From NCBI GenBank assembly GCA_910589415.1, contig OU342639.1, positions 27,102,268-27,166,267 of the forward strand: 64,000 nucleotides of DNA. The letters are read 5' to 3'. Below the pieces are notes generated by a model, which saw only the letters and a list, made by a program, of their open reading frames with translations, searched no databases and was not told where the DNA came from. Of this stretch, positions 34,944 to 46,551 are shown one piece after another. Every line of letters starts with the position of its first letter. The first letter of the stretch is position 1. This stretch comes from Malachius bipustulatus (Eukaryota; Arthropoda; Insecta; Coleoptera; Melyridae). A program made the translations under genes and the position numbers.

Positions 34944-35391
34944 TATACAGGGTATCCGGAAAATAATAAACCAAACCTCAAATACAGCTCTCCGCCCTCA
35001 AAAATTAGCAAAACTGTAAAAAAGTGGCTCCTTAAAAAGGTTTACTATGGGTGAACTTTATGAAAGATGCGTTACTTTCAAATAGAAAACGTATATAGTC
35101 TTTAAGCCATAAGTGTTTTTTAAGGCATCATAAATTGTGATTTTTTATCCATTACGATATGATATTTTTCCATTTATGATATTATGGTCACCATTTTGGT
35201 TGCTGAAATGTAGACACTTACTGTTAAATCTAGTTTATCTTTTTGAAGTCACTCTTGAACAAAGATTTGTTGAGTTTAATCTCTCTAACTTGTTCTTGTT
35301 AGAGGCTAGAGAGTAGTTTCAACTCTAACTTGAGGTCGGTTAAAAAAACAAGAGATGTGGCCCATTAGTTTCCGGGCGCCCTATTATATAT
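34944..35391. mobile_element. Short element with TATACAGGGTATCCGGAAA ends (unit A copy)
   Basis: The left end TATACAGGGTATCCGGAAA is matched by the inverse TTTCCGGGCGCCCTATTATA at the right. The interior differs from the arms, so it is a MITE rather than a full fold-back. The same element lies in unit B at 42337-42969 with about 200 extra bases. Confidence 0.65.
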
Positions 35392-35939
35392 CGGTATATA
35401 AATCACACCAAAAAAATATTACTTAATGGATTTTTACATTTTTTTTTGTTTTTTTTTGCAGAATTCGGAACTTGGAATTTTTCAGAAAACTCATAACTCA
35501 GGGAGTTCAATATTTTGTATTGTACCTAAATGTATTGTTTATGTAAATCATATCTACCACAATATTTTTGTACCACATTTTTATGTCATGAATTTTAATA
35601 AATTTTAAAAATGTATTGGGGTGTTATGTTTCAACCATATAACGGATTTCTTAAATCGAGGAGGAAGGTGTCCTTTTTGTAAATTTTACATTGAAAATTT
35701 CAAATTTTTATTCTCAAAAAATTGAAGTGGACAAATTTGATTTGACAATATGTATATGTCAAATACATGGTTCAAGTCGTTCAAAGCTTCAAAGAGGGCC
35801 AATAAATTCGAAACATGAGATCGGAAATTCATATGACAAAAATTTATGTATTTGTTTTTCTCAGTAGTTTAAGAAAATTGAAAATTTTAATATAGGTCTT
35901 TATGCATTGAAAAAAAAGTAATTTGGCTTCTTAACCCCG

Positions 35940-36330
35940 CATACAGGGTGTTTAAAAATTAGTGAAAAATATAAATGACACCTTACGTTACATTGGAAAA
36001 GCAGAGAAACTCTGATTTCAATTTTGTTTTAGCTGCTGCACTTTCCTAGATATAACATTCTCCAAAGGCAACTTAAAATTCTAATTTCCCGTGCACAAAT
36101 CAAAATTATTATGAAATTAAAAGCCTATAAAATGACATTTTAAAAGTTAATGGTATAGAAGGTGGGCGGTAATGTGATTGGAAATAGTGATGAAAAATAG
36201 CAGCTAGAAAAATTTACGATTGGCAACACTGCCTCAGTAAGTCAGGAAATTTTATTTTGGCAAAAGTTTTTCAATGATTTTGCACTCTCATTGTTGTTGG
36301 TTAGGGTTGTTGAATGACAGTTCTAATATT
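35940..36330. mobile_element. Element fragment starting ACAGGGTGTTTAAAAA (unit A copy)
   Basis: It starts CATACAGGGTGTTTAAAAAT, contains AAATCAAAATTATTATGAAAT, and reaches TTTTTCAATGATTTTGCAC. Copies lie at 44074-44420 plus 46114-46200 (split by an insertion) and, more diverged, at 62509-63210. Confidence 0.65.
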
Positions 36331-36485
36331 GTCACCAAAATTTACCTTATTAGTTTGGGATGCACTAATGCATCATTATAACATTATTATTTACGTAAAA
36401 TCTTGACTAAATTCATTTATTTATGGAAAATTAATCCATTTTATCCACCTAAAAAGTGATATACCTACTTATCAAAGAAGTCAAA

Positions 36486-36656
36486 ATGGAATTAACATTC
36501 AGTGAGTATGTCGAAAAGAAAATGTGTCCAGGTGAAATACACGGTAATTATACACTATCAGTTTACATTCTAAAACGAATAACTCAAAGGACTACAGAAC
36601 ATCTTCAAGAAAGAGGACAATGTATTCCTGCTCTCGAAAATAGTGGGGCTGCGTAA
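36486..36656 (+). other. Small ATG frame, doubtful gene
   Basis: A 56-codon frame (MELTFSEYVEKKMCPGEI start). The matching place in unit B (46332) keeps the first codons but has lost most of the middle by deletion, so the frame is not preserved. No domain recognised. Probably not a functional gene in either unit, or recently lost in B. Confidence 0.25.
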
Positions 36657-36801
36657 TTCTGTTAATACGCCGGAACTCGAAGAATAAGAAGTTATGAACA
36701 CCGTAGAAGCAAACTCTGGTATCAGTACCTACACGTAGTATTGCCAGGCATGGCATATACAGGCTGAGTCAAATTCGAGCTACATCATTGCGATCTCGAA
36801 A

Positions 36802-37396
36802 ACTAGAAGAGATACGGACGAATACGGGAAAAAAAATTAATAACATTCCAAACAAAAATTTCAAAAGTTTTATTTATTTTTTTTTTCTAAAAAAGGACAG
36901 CTATTTATATCGAAAAACATATAAAATTTAAGAAACCATAAGGCAAGTAATATGACTTCATATTGACTTAATTTGATGAAAACATTTTTGTTTTTTATTT
37001 TGAAAAAAATAATAAAATTAAAAAAAGAAAACTAATGATATAATTTTTGGTTTCCATGATTTTTTTATACCGAACAACATAAAAAAAAAACATATGGAGG
37101 CATAAGAAAAACAAAAGTTGACTATGAATATTATGGGATCTAGTCGGCTTCGAAAATTTTTGTATGTCAAAAGGATAGCTTTTGATGACTTATGTGAACC
37201 GACAAAAAATAATTTATTGATCTGCAGTAATAAAAAAGGAATAGCTAAAATAAGAAAATTTTGATTTTTCAGTTTTTTTCTGGATATTTCAGCAACGCCT
37301 GAAAATATCCTGAATTTTTTTACAGATTTTTATTAAGCATAAAATTTAACATTTTTGCCCAATTTAACCAAGTCCAAATTTAACGGTTCCCGAGAT
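36802..37396. mobile_element. Fold-back element at the duplication junction (unit A copy)
   Basis: The left text (ATCTCGAAAACTAGAAGAG; unit B keeps more of the arm at 46550-46620) pairs with the right text ending ACGGTTCCCGAGAT at 37396. The interior phrase around AAAAGTTGACTATGAATATT is shared with elements at 44877, 46552, 50568 and 61960. Unit B starts directly after it. Confidence 0.65.
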
Positions 37397-37406
37397 GGGA
37401 ACCGTT
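37382..37406. repeat. Perfect palindrome at the junction of units A and B
   Basis: AACGGTTCCC (37382-37391) and GGGAACCGTT (37397-37406) form a perfect 10-base stem around GAGAT. The right half is the first ten bases of unit B. Confidence 0.9.
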
Positions 37407-37526
37407 TGAGATACAGAACTCTGCTTCTGTAAAATCTCCACAAAAGACGTGTGAAAAAATTTTTGTTAGCAGTAACTAATATCAATGGTAAGATGTGTAC
37501 AAAAGCTCAACTTTAAGCTCTAATCC

Positions 37527-37730
37527 TCAAACGGTTCTAGCATGTACCTTCGCCAGGAATTCTTGCATTGGGGTATAGTTGTTGGGTAAGTCTCCAATCA
37601 GTTGGTGGTGATAATCTTCGTCCAGCCACTGCCGTACTTGTCTTCCATAATGAGGAGGTGCACCATCCAACTGTATCCAGCTATCTCTGCGTAAGTTTAA
37701 AATAAACATCTTGAAGAATATGGTGAAGCG
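37527..37730 (-). pseudogene. Tc1/mariner-like transposase fragment with LDGAPPHY
   Basis: The minus-strand frame (37709-37527) contains WIQLDGAPPHYGRQVRQWL. This is the second catalytic-aspartate region of a Tc1/mariner (DDE) transposase widespread in insects, followed by decayed text. No first catalytic region, terminal repeats or downstream PxSPD box was found. A diverged copy lies in unit A (30832-30965), so it predates the duplication. Confidence 0.8.
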
Positions 37731-37746
37731 AATGGTAAAATATGCT

Positions 37747-38150
37747 CATGATGTCTTTTTAATAATTCTTGATTACCGTAATGATTTTGTAGATTGTTTA
37801 TGAAAGTGTTTGCACTACATGTATAGGTGAACCATCTTATTGAAACCATATCAGTGGTCTTCCTTAAAGGGGTACATCTGCTGTAGTAGTTAAGGTGTTA
37901 CGATTTCTAATAAATCATCAAATCTAGGTATCGTTTTTCAGGAGTACATAAATAAGACCCTTGCCAACCAATATCACTACACTTTTGGCCACCCAAGAAA
38001 AAAAAGTTCTCGATGCCTTGGTCAGCTGTCTGCGGACAGCTGGTATTTCCCTATAATCAGGTCCTCATCTTCAAAAATCTGTGGCAAATGGTAATTCCGA
38101 TGCCAACCCAACCCCCACTTCAATTCAATTCACATAAATAAGACATTGTT
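37747..38150. other. Segment present only in unit B
   Basis: In unit A the flanks (TATGCTC and AAATTATTAATATTTTTACG) are almost adjacent. The segment contains an AGCTGTCTGCGGACAGCT palindrome near 38025. It could be an insertion in B or a deletion in A; no element ends are clear. Confidence 0.5.
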
Positions 38151-38429
38151 GAAAAATTATTAATATTTTTACGACCAATAACGATTAACAATTGCCTATT
38201 TCTCATGAAGACTTAGGTAAACCTACAAAAATATTTAATTTATTTATAATAATAAAAAAGATATGGCCGAAGTAAAAAATTTCCATTTTTCAGTCGTTTT
38301 CAGCATATTTCAGCAACGGCTGCAGTTTACCTAAATTTGAGTTCAGATTCTTAATGAGCATAAAACTGTTCGGGTAACTTTTCCTTAAATCATCCGATCC
38401 TGTATCTCTGCTACTTGAGACAAACACAG

Positions 38430-38965
38430 ATGATGGTTTTTGAAACATCCATCGCGCTGATGAATCAACGATTTGAGCTACAGTGATCACTTCTATTGAC
38501 ATCTAATCAAAAAGCAAGCGCGCTTCTAGTGGATCTAAGCAAAAGTTCGAAAAGTTAAGGTCTTTTTGACATAATTGGCCCTAAATTTGCCACAAGTAAA
38601 TCCGTAACATGTACGGAGTCAAATGGATGCACTACTATGGAAAAGTTTTTAAGAAATAATTCAACCCGCTAGGTCTCGTACTTTTCCAGAAACGGATTTT
38701 TAATTTCACTGTGACATTGCGCTCTGACCACAAATTCAAATTTTCTACTCCCAAGAAATTATGAAATTATCCTGTGTGTTTTTAAAAACAGCCATTGCGC
38801 TGATAAGTCAACGGTTTGGCTAGGGTAACGAATCACATTGACATTTACTCAAAAAGCAAAAGTGCTTCTTATGGAACTCAGCCAAATTCTAAAAGTTAAA
38901 GTCTTTTTGACATAATTGGTCCTAGAGTTGGTACAAGTAAATCCGTGCATCAAAAAATTCATTAT
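38430..38965 (+). repeat. Direct repeat, two units about 345 bases apart
   Basis: The segment 38430-38620 (ATCGCGCTGATGAATCAACG; CTTTTTGACATAATTGG) recurs, diverged, at 38775-38960 (ATTGCGCTGATAAGTCAACG). Only in unit B. A CACTGAGAAAAA start near 39015 follows. No gene. Confidence 0.75.
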
Positions 38966-39287
38966 GCGGAGAGCTATGCTAATGTCTCAGTCAAAATATT
39001 TCAAATTCAATATTACACTGAGAAAAATGACATAAAAGAATTAATTTCTTTAAAAACTAATATTTACAAAACACACTTTGAATTTCCAAAATATTATGTT
39101 TTTTTGTAATTTTGAAATTAAGACACGCTAGTTTCTCTGGAACAAAAATTGACACGATGGATCTATCATGTGCTGAATATCAATATTTTGAAAAGTGCAA
39201 ATTTATGACAAAAATAAGAATAAAAATTAAAAGCAAAAAATTTTCCCATATTGAACGAACATTTTGCCGGACGCTGTTTATAGTGTT

Positions 39288-39566
39288 TATGGATCAGAGT
39301 TATTGTATAGTTTTCTCTTGAATGGGTTTGCCAGTCTTTTTGCCTATAGTTATTTTGCCCGTAGGTCTCAGAAGCTGGGCTGTCCTAGGTCTGCATGGTC
39401 AGTTACTTGGAGTGGGGAAGTTTTTTATTGTGGTATTATTAACCCTGATGGTGTGTTACTCCGGGGTTGTTCACAGAAGTGACGTAGTTACCCTTAGGGT
39501 CGTTCCGCGCATATATCATTTTACGGTTTGACCATGCTTCACCAGCTTCACCAGTGTCAAAAAGAG
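39288..39566 (+). repeat. Unit B copy of the block at 31678-31955
   Basis: About 280 bases with GTTTATGGATCAGAG and GGGCTGTCCTAGGTCTGC. A plus frame of 67-69 codons is open in both units, but nearly all differences change the amino acid, so selection on this protein is not supported. Probably old element sequence. Confidence 0.6.
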
Positions 39567-40517
39567 GTATTTTTTCAGTTTTTTGAAGACATCTCGGGAA
39601 CAGTAGTTTGGGATACAGAACTCAGTTTTCGTACATGTTTTATTATTATTATTAGCTACCTTTTTAATATAAATTCAGTGTTTTTCAGGAGCCATTTGGG
39701 GAGATCTTAGGAAATGAGAGAAGTTTTTTGCTCTTCATTTTCCGACACATCGTAAATATGGTCCTTTTTCTCGAAAATGGCTCACGTTAGCAATTACGAT
39801 TAAGAGTACCTTTTTTATGTAGAAAATATTGGTGGTTCAACTACGCTTGTATAATGTCAATTTGCTCAGTGTCGTAGATATTACGGACAAAATAACAACT
39901 TGCAACTCTAAAATCTCCGCCACTGGCATATGGAAAAAATTACTTGACATTAAAAAAGTAGCTAATATCAATGATAAGATCTGTACGAAAGCTGAGCTCT
40001 GTATCTTATACGGTTCCCTAGATTTTTTCAAAAAATTGGAAAAATAATGTGTTTCTGATACCCTGTAGGTACCTATCTCGAAAACGGTTCATTTGCGGAC
40101 TCACAATAATGGTAAATTTTTTGTTTATTTTTGACTATAGTAATAAATAAATTTTAAAAGCCTTCAAATGTTTTCGCAATATTAAAGACATAGGTACCCT
40201 GTATAACTAGGCATTTCCAGTTACTAGCTACATTTCCTCAATATCACCTTGGAGACTTTGCCGACGATAATAATAATAACATTAATAAATAAAAGCGAAC
40301 ATTTAATCCAGACTGTATTCTTATGAAAGCTTAACGATGCAGATTTTGTGAATTTAAATGATAGACATAACTAAAGGTATCAATTACAAAAATGATCAAC
40401 AATGATAAGACACGTATAATATTATAGACCATCAGTTTACCCCACCAATTCTCTGTGCGCTTCATTCCAGTTTGAAGCTTTCAGGAACAAGACGTGTTGT
40501 TACGAAGATTCATTAAA

Positions 40518-40914
40518 ATGACTCAAGTAAGTACCTAATCACATTACTCCTTAAATGAAGTTACTTATTTAATTTTTTTAATTCCATCTCATTTGACTTA
40601 TATTATAAAAAATGAGATTGAAAATATAATCTTATTTTTTTTAATTTACGAAAAGAATGAAATGAGTTTTAGAATTTTTTTTAATCATACATTTTAATTA
40701 TTTCGTTTCTTTCTCACTTTAGTTTCCCGCTTCAGAGTTGGAGATGGCGCTCTTACTCGGAGGTATTCTGACAGTGGTAATCGTAATTCTCGCAATATTA
40801 CTCTACTACCTTGTGGGCCCTGGTAACTGCCGATGCTGCAAATCTTGCAAGGATGGCGCTCCAGGACTTCGAGTTCATTACACCCCAGCAGCCCAAAATG
40901 AACAATTGCCTTAG
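40518..40914 (+). CDS. Two-exon membrane microprotein B, 66 residues
   Basis: Exon 1 is 40518-40526 (ATG plus two codons, then GTAAGT). Exon 2 is 40723-40914 (after CACTTTAG), with a phase-0 junction. The 66-residue product has the same layout as its paralogue at 32880: N-terminus MTQFPASELE, membrane segment about 12-34, CRCCKSCKDG at 39-48, and a tail ending QNEQLP. Against A it lacks one codon in exon 1, five codons at the start of exon 2 and one codon after the Cys cluster, every indel a multiple of three. The stop codon of A is CAA here, adding three residues. The introns are 201 (A) and 196 (B) bases, a difference not divisible by three. The cluster and membrane segment are nearly unchanged (one Ile/Leu change). 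No name can be given; a surface or endomembrane role is inferred. Confidence 0.82.
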
Positions 40915-41202
40915 GTGGCCTAGGATTTGTGGAAGAAAATATTGTGACTGAGTGAGTACCTACCTATAAATATTGGAAAATTTATTCGTCATCAAATTTT
41001 ATTAGGATCACATAATTTTTCAATTTGGACAGTTGCAGACTCGGTTAAATTGGACAAAAGTTGAGGTTTTTATCAGCAAGTTAAATTTAAACTTCAGATT
41101 TCAAAAAGACAACATGATAGATCACGGAATATCTGAAAAAGGATAAAATTTGAGATAAGTATTTTTCAATATTTTTGATTTATTATAATCTTTGTCCATC
41201 TT

Positions 41203-41208
41203 AATAAA
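41203..41208 (+). terminator. Poly(A) signal candidate for microprotein gene B
   Basis: AATAAA in CTTAATAAAGTCTGTAG, the same context as in unit A. Confidence 0.5.
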
Positions 41209-42336
41209 GTCTGTAGCTGTCCAAATCCAAACACAGATCTACCGATTATATTGGAGGTGACCAATATATGGCATGATGCATTCATTAGTTTTATGTAATT
41301 ATACTTTAGATGCTTTCCTAGGCTATTCTATGACTAAAAATTTATGTTATAAAGAAATGTGCCAATTTTATATGTTTAGGAGACACGCGATATCAAATTT
41401 TTGACAAAGTATTATATTTTCAAAATAAATTTTTGTTTCAAATTTAATGTCTGTTAGGTAAACCATTATTTTTTTAAATTCACTAGTCATTCGTGCAAAA
41501 TAGTCAGGGAGTATTTTTGGTAAAAAAAATGGTCACTGCTTTTTCTTATAGCAGGTACTATAGGTAGGTACCTAATCAGAATTATTTTTCAATCCTCATC
41601 TATTTCTCTGCAAATATGGCTTTTTTTTCATGTAAGGCAAATTTTCTTTTCTTCATGGCCAATAATTGGCCATACCGATTGACCATAAAATATTATTGTG
41701 ATGCCGTATTTTATACCTATATAAATGTTTAGGTTTTTTTGAACGCTTTTGAGAAACTAAAAAAAAATGTTATTAATATTTTAAAATTAATATAAATATT
41801 GTGAAAAATTTAATGGACTGATTTTATCCGGACTTTATCAAACCGGAACTTGCAAATAAAAATTTTTGAGCTAATCGGATCTTTCAACAATAATCTTGCT
41901 GGATATAAGAAGAACAATATTTTATTTAGAAACAGTTGAAGTATACTTATAAAAGACTATAAAAAATCGAGCTGCCCGGATTTTACAATAAAATTATTTA
42001 GAACTAACTAGATTTTGCAAAAATCGATTTTTGGAGCTGGGTGGACCTTGTCCTGATTCACAAGCCGCCTCTGGATTGAATGAGATCTGTAATTTTATGA
42101 AAGTGTTGTCATTTTATGCAAGTCCGAAAAATTAAAATTCAACATGGCGTCCCTAAAAATATAAAGTTGGCAGCTGCATCTCCAAAACGAAACAAGTAAA
42201 TAAAAACTAATAACACTAAATACAAAAACTAGTCTCTACTCAAAAAAATAAAAACTACTCAAAAATCAATTTCCTGAAAAATATAAAAAAACAAAAGAGT
42301 TATGACCAAAAACAAAAACTCGACACTGTACCACTC

Positions 42337-42969
42337 TATACAGGGTATCCGGAAAATAATAAACCAAACCTCAAATACAGCTCTCCGCCCTCAAAAATTA
42401 GCAAAACTGTAAAAAAGTGGCTCCTTAAAAAGGTAAGGCACCTCAAAAACTAAAATTCTAGATATAGGTAACATTGTATTTGTTTTAAAAAATGCCGATA
42501 AGCTGAAAATGGATATACGTCAATTTCAAGTGACGTCGATGAATATTAACGTGTACGTTTTGTAGCAAAATATAGAGGGCGTTATTGACTGATTTTCTTG
42601 TGGTTTTTCATATTATTAATATTTTCTTTACTGTGGGTGAACTTTATGAACGATGCGTTACTTTCAAATAGATAACGTATACTGTCTTTAAGCCATAAGT
42701 GTTTTTAAGACATCATAAATTGTGATTTTTTATCCATTAGGATGTGATATTTATCCATTTATGATATTATAGTCACTATTTTGGTTGCTGAAATATAGGC
42801 ACTCACTGTTAGGTCTAGTTTTTCTTTTTGAATTCACTCCTAAACAAAGATTTGTTGAGTTTAATCACTCTAGCTTGTTCTTGTTAGAGGCTAGAGAGTA
42901 GTTTCAACTCTAACTTGAGGTCAGTTAAAAAAAGTTGAGCTTTGACCCATTAGTTTCCGGGCTCCCCGT
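42337..42969. mobile_element. MITE with TATACAGGGTATCCGGAAA end (unit B copy)
   Basis: It matches 34944-35391, with about 200 extra bases (about 42436-42640) not in A. Its right end is where the next fold-back inserted. Confidence 0.6.
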
Positions 42970-43521
42970 TATACAGGGTGTTAGTTAAGTACGGGGCCAA
43001 ACTCCAAGGGGTGCTTCCTTGAGTGATTTTAAGAAGAAAAGTTCAAATAAACATGGGTCCGAAAATGCATATTTTTCAAGATACAGGGTGTCAAACTTAA
43101 AAAAAAAAATTCGAATGTTCGTGAATATCTCTAAACTCTTTCAATCAATTTTGTTGAAATTTAGCAGTTCTGTTTGCAATCACAAGAGGGTTTTTAGCCC
43201 CAATTAGATTAAAATTATTAATTCCAGTGGCGTCCCGGAAGACAGTCTAACTAATATTTTTGATTAAAAAATTGGGCGCCACTGACTTTTTTTTTATTTT
43301 GTATTTTTTTCGATATAAGCAACTAGAAATACAACTATTTTATCTCTTGAGTTTTTTTCATATCTTGCTTTGTTTTCGAGAAAAAAAAATAAAAGTTTGA
43401 CACCCTGTATCTTGAAAAATATGCATTTTCGGACCCATGTTTATTTGAACTTTTCTTCTTAAAATCACTCAAGGAAGCACCCCTTGGAGTTTGGCCCCGT
43501 ACTTAACTAACACCCTGTATA
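42970..43521. mobile_element. Fold-back element present only in unit B
   Basis: TATA then CAGGGTGTTAGTTAAG at the left, mirrored by the inverse ending CACCCTG then TATA at 43521. The arms are nearly identical for about 170 bases and contain an inner GATACAGGGTGTCAAAC pair. The matching place in unit A (CCCTATTATATATCGGTAT, about 35380) is uninterrupted, so this is a clean insertion after the duplication. The flanks fit a TATA target duplication. The plus frame at 43019-43207 lies within an arm and is not a gene. Confidence 0.92.
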
Positions 43522-44423
43522 TCGGTATATAAATCACACCAAAAAATATTACTTAATGGATTTTTAATTTTTTTTTTGTTTTTTTTTTCAGAATTTGGAA
43601 CTTGGAATTTTTCAGAAAACTCATAGTCAGGGAGTTCAATGTTTTATATTGTACCTAAATGTATTTTTTATGTAAATCATATCTACCACAATATTTTTGT
43701 ACCACATTTTTATGTCATGCCACACCTTGAATTTTAATAAACTTTAAAAATGTATTTCTGGGGTGTTATGTTTCAACCATATAACGGGTTCCTTAAATCG
43801 GGGAGGAAGGTGTCCTTTTTGTAAATTTTACATTGAAAATGTCAAATTTTTATTCTCAAAAAATTGAAGTGGACAAATTTGATTTGACAATAGTCAAATA
43901 TATTGTTCAAGTCGTTCAAAGCTTCAAAGAGGGCCTACAAATTCGAAACATGAGATCGGAGATTCATATGATAAAAATTTATGTATTTGTCTTTCTCAGT
44001 AGTTTTAGAAAATTGAAAATTTTAATATAGGCCACTATGCATTGAAAAAAAGTAACTTGGCTTCTTAACTCCGCATACAGGGTGTTTAAAAATAAGTGTG
44101 TAAAAAATATGAATGGCACGTTACGTTACATTGGAAAAGAAGAGAAACTCTGATTTCAGTTTTGTTTTAGCTGCTGACTTTCTTAGATACAAAATTTTCC
44201 AAAGACAACTTCAAATTCTAATTTCCCGTGCACAAATCAAAATTATTATGAAATTTAAGCATAATTTACAAACATTTTAAAGGTAATGATGGTATAGAAG
44301 CTGGGCGTTATTGTGTTGGTCAAACACAAATAAATTTTCAATAACATGAAAAATGGCAGCTAGAAAAAGTTTACGAATGGCAACATTGGCGTCAGTAAGT
44401 GAGGAAATTTTATTTCGGCAATA

Positions 44424-46109
44424 CTGCCGTGTTAACCGTAAATTTTTCGGCTTATTGGATGTTCTGATGGGACTTTCTATTCTCTATCTATTACCATAAG
44501 CGAAAACGCCGTATCTCCATCCTAACAGCTATAAATCGCTAATTTAGTTCGCCGTATTTGCAGGTTTCATCAGTTCTCTAGAGCATTTTACCGTATGTTC
44601 ATTTTATTAGGGAACTTTGCCGTATCTGCAAGCATAATATGCAGATACGGCATAAATGTTAAATAAATTTAATACGTATATGAGTAATCCTGATCGAAAA
44701 TGCCGTATCTAAAAAATAACCAAGTAAGATACGTAGTTTGTTTTATTTATTTCAAAGAATAATAATAAAAGTAATAATAATACAATAATAATTGTTTCAC
44801 CGAAAGTACTTAGGTACTTTAATAACGTTAAAAAAATACATAATAATAAAATTGTGTGTGCATTTACCATAAGTGCTCGGAAACAGTAAAAGATACAGGG
44901 TGGGTTAAATTAGAGAAAAGTTGCACAATTTTATGCTTATTAAGAATCTGAAAGAAAATTTATGGATACTTTTCAGGCGTTGCTGAAATATCCTGAAAAA
45001 ACTTGAAAATGAAGATTTCTTATTTCAATCATATCTTTTTTATTATTGAAAAGAAATTGAAAAAGGCATCATCTGCCATTTCCAAATTTTTCAAGGACTA
45101 CTAGATCCCAGAATTTTCATTGTCAACTTTTGTTTTTCTTATGGCCGCCATGTTGTTTTTCATGCCTTCGCTATTAAAAAAATCTAAGAAACAAAATAAA
45201 TAATCTATCACATTAAAAAAAAAAAAATTTCTTCCAAATTTTTGTTCTTCTTTTGTCGGAAAAATAACCTTTGTTTAACCGAATGGTTTAACCGAAACCT
45301 AAAAAAACCCATAAGGCAAGCAATATCAAGTCGCAACGTCATAATTGACGTTATTCGGTGAAATTATTTTCTTTTTTTGCGAATAAAGAATAAAATTTTT
45401 AAGAATTTTTTTTTAATTTGATAGATTGTTTCCTTGAATTTTTTAATATCGAATAACACGAAAAAACAATATGGCGGCTATAAGAAAAACAAAAGTTGAC
45501 TATGAAAACTCTGCGATCTAGCAGTCCTTGAAAATTTTGAAAATGACAGATGATAGCTTTTGATGACTTATGTGAACCTACAAAAATGTTTTAATTTCTT
45601 TTCGATAATAAAAAAGATATCATTGAAATAATAAATCCCCATTTTTAAATTTTTGCAGGATATTTCAGCAACGCCTGAAGTTTCCATACATTTTCTTTCA
45701 GATTCTTAGTAAGCATAAAATTGTGCAACTTTTCTCTAATTTAACCCACCCAGTATCTTTTACCGTTTCCGAGATCCCAATGGTGAGCATCGAATTGTTA
45801 ACCAGCCTGTATACGGCAAAAGCTCCTAGTATGTATAAGATATTTTTAACTGAAAAAACGGTAAGTTCATTTACGGCTAATCTATCTATTTTTCCTTCGA
45901 ATATATTGCCGTAAGTGATTTTTTGAAAAAAACTGCAGTTTTTTAGAAAAAAGAATACGACTAAATAAAATTAGGCATGTAAATAATAACTTATGGAAAA
46001 TCAGGATTCTCAAAGATAACAATTGTGAACGGCAGATGGCAAAAGACAAAAACGTAAATATCTCAAAACTACTAAAATGTAGATACGGCGTTTAGGGTTA
46101 ACACGGCAG
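44424..46109. mobile_element. Unrecognised 1686-base element with CTGCCGTGTTAACC ends
   Basis: The termini are CTGCCGTGTTAACC and its exact inverse GGTTAACACGGCAG, flanked on both sides by AATA (44420-44423 and 46110-46113). Unit A has the empty site (GGCAAAAGTTTTTC, about 36253). Near the ends the motif GCCGTATCT recurs (44508, 44619, 44702) and in inverse at 44643 and 46081. One direct/inverse pair forms a perfect 12-base hairpin (44619-44651). These look like subterminal transposase-binding repeats. There is no transposase frame, so it is non-autonomous. A separate fold-back sits inside. I do not recognise the family. Confidence 0.88.
44877..45773. mobile_element. Fold-back element nested in the CTGCCGTG element
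   Basis: CTCGGAAACAGTAAAAGATAC at the left is mirrored by GTATCTTTTACCGTTTCCGAG at the right. Arms of more than 300 bases follow, including GATATTTCAGCAACGCCTGAA in inverted copies. Same family as 36802, 46552, 50568 and 61960. Confidence 0.85.
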
Positions 46110-46551
46110 AATAGTTTTTCAATGATTTTGCACTCTCATTATTGTTGGTTGTTGGTTATGGTTGTTGAATGACAGTTCTAATATTGTCACTACAATTTGC
46201 CTTATTAGTTTGAGATGCACTAATGCATCATCATATTATTATTTACGAAATATCTTGACTAAATTCATTGATTTATGGAAGCTTAATTCATTTATACACC
46301 TAAAAGTGAAATACTTATGTCATAGAAGTCAAAATGGAATTAATATTCAGTGACTACAGAAAATCTTTGGAAGAGGACAATGTATTCCTGCTCTCGAAAA
46401 TGAACTGCGTAAGTCTGTTAATACGCCGGAACTCGAAGAATAAGAAGTTATGAACACCGTAGAAGCAAACTCTGGTATCAGTACCTACACGTGGTATTGC
46501 CAGGCCATTTGGCACATACAGGATGAGTCAAATTCGAGCTACATCATTGCG

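Larger units (their letters stand above)
30681..37350 (+). repeat. Tandem duplication, unit A
   Basis: Unit A begins at GGGAACCGTTTGAGATACAG and aligns in order with unit B. Matches include the transposase scrap (30832), the block at 31678-31955, a fold-back (31960-32420), the microprotein gene (32880-33293), the MITE at 34944 and the fold-back at 36802. It differs from unit B by indels and substitutions, so it is old enough to have diverged but still aligns nearly everywhere. A-specific parts include about 31250-31670 and 34215-34470. Confidence 0.92.

Noticed and set aside
31720..39531. 67- and 69-codon frames at 31720 and 39322, open in both duplicates
   Set aside because: Nearly all differences change amino acids, there is no domain, and the block looks like old repeat sequence. 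Openness alone is weak evidence at this length.
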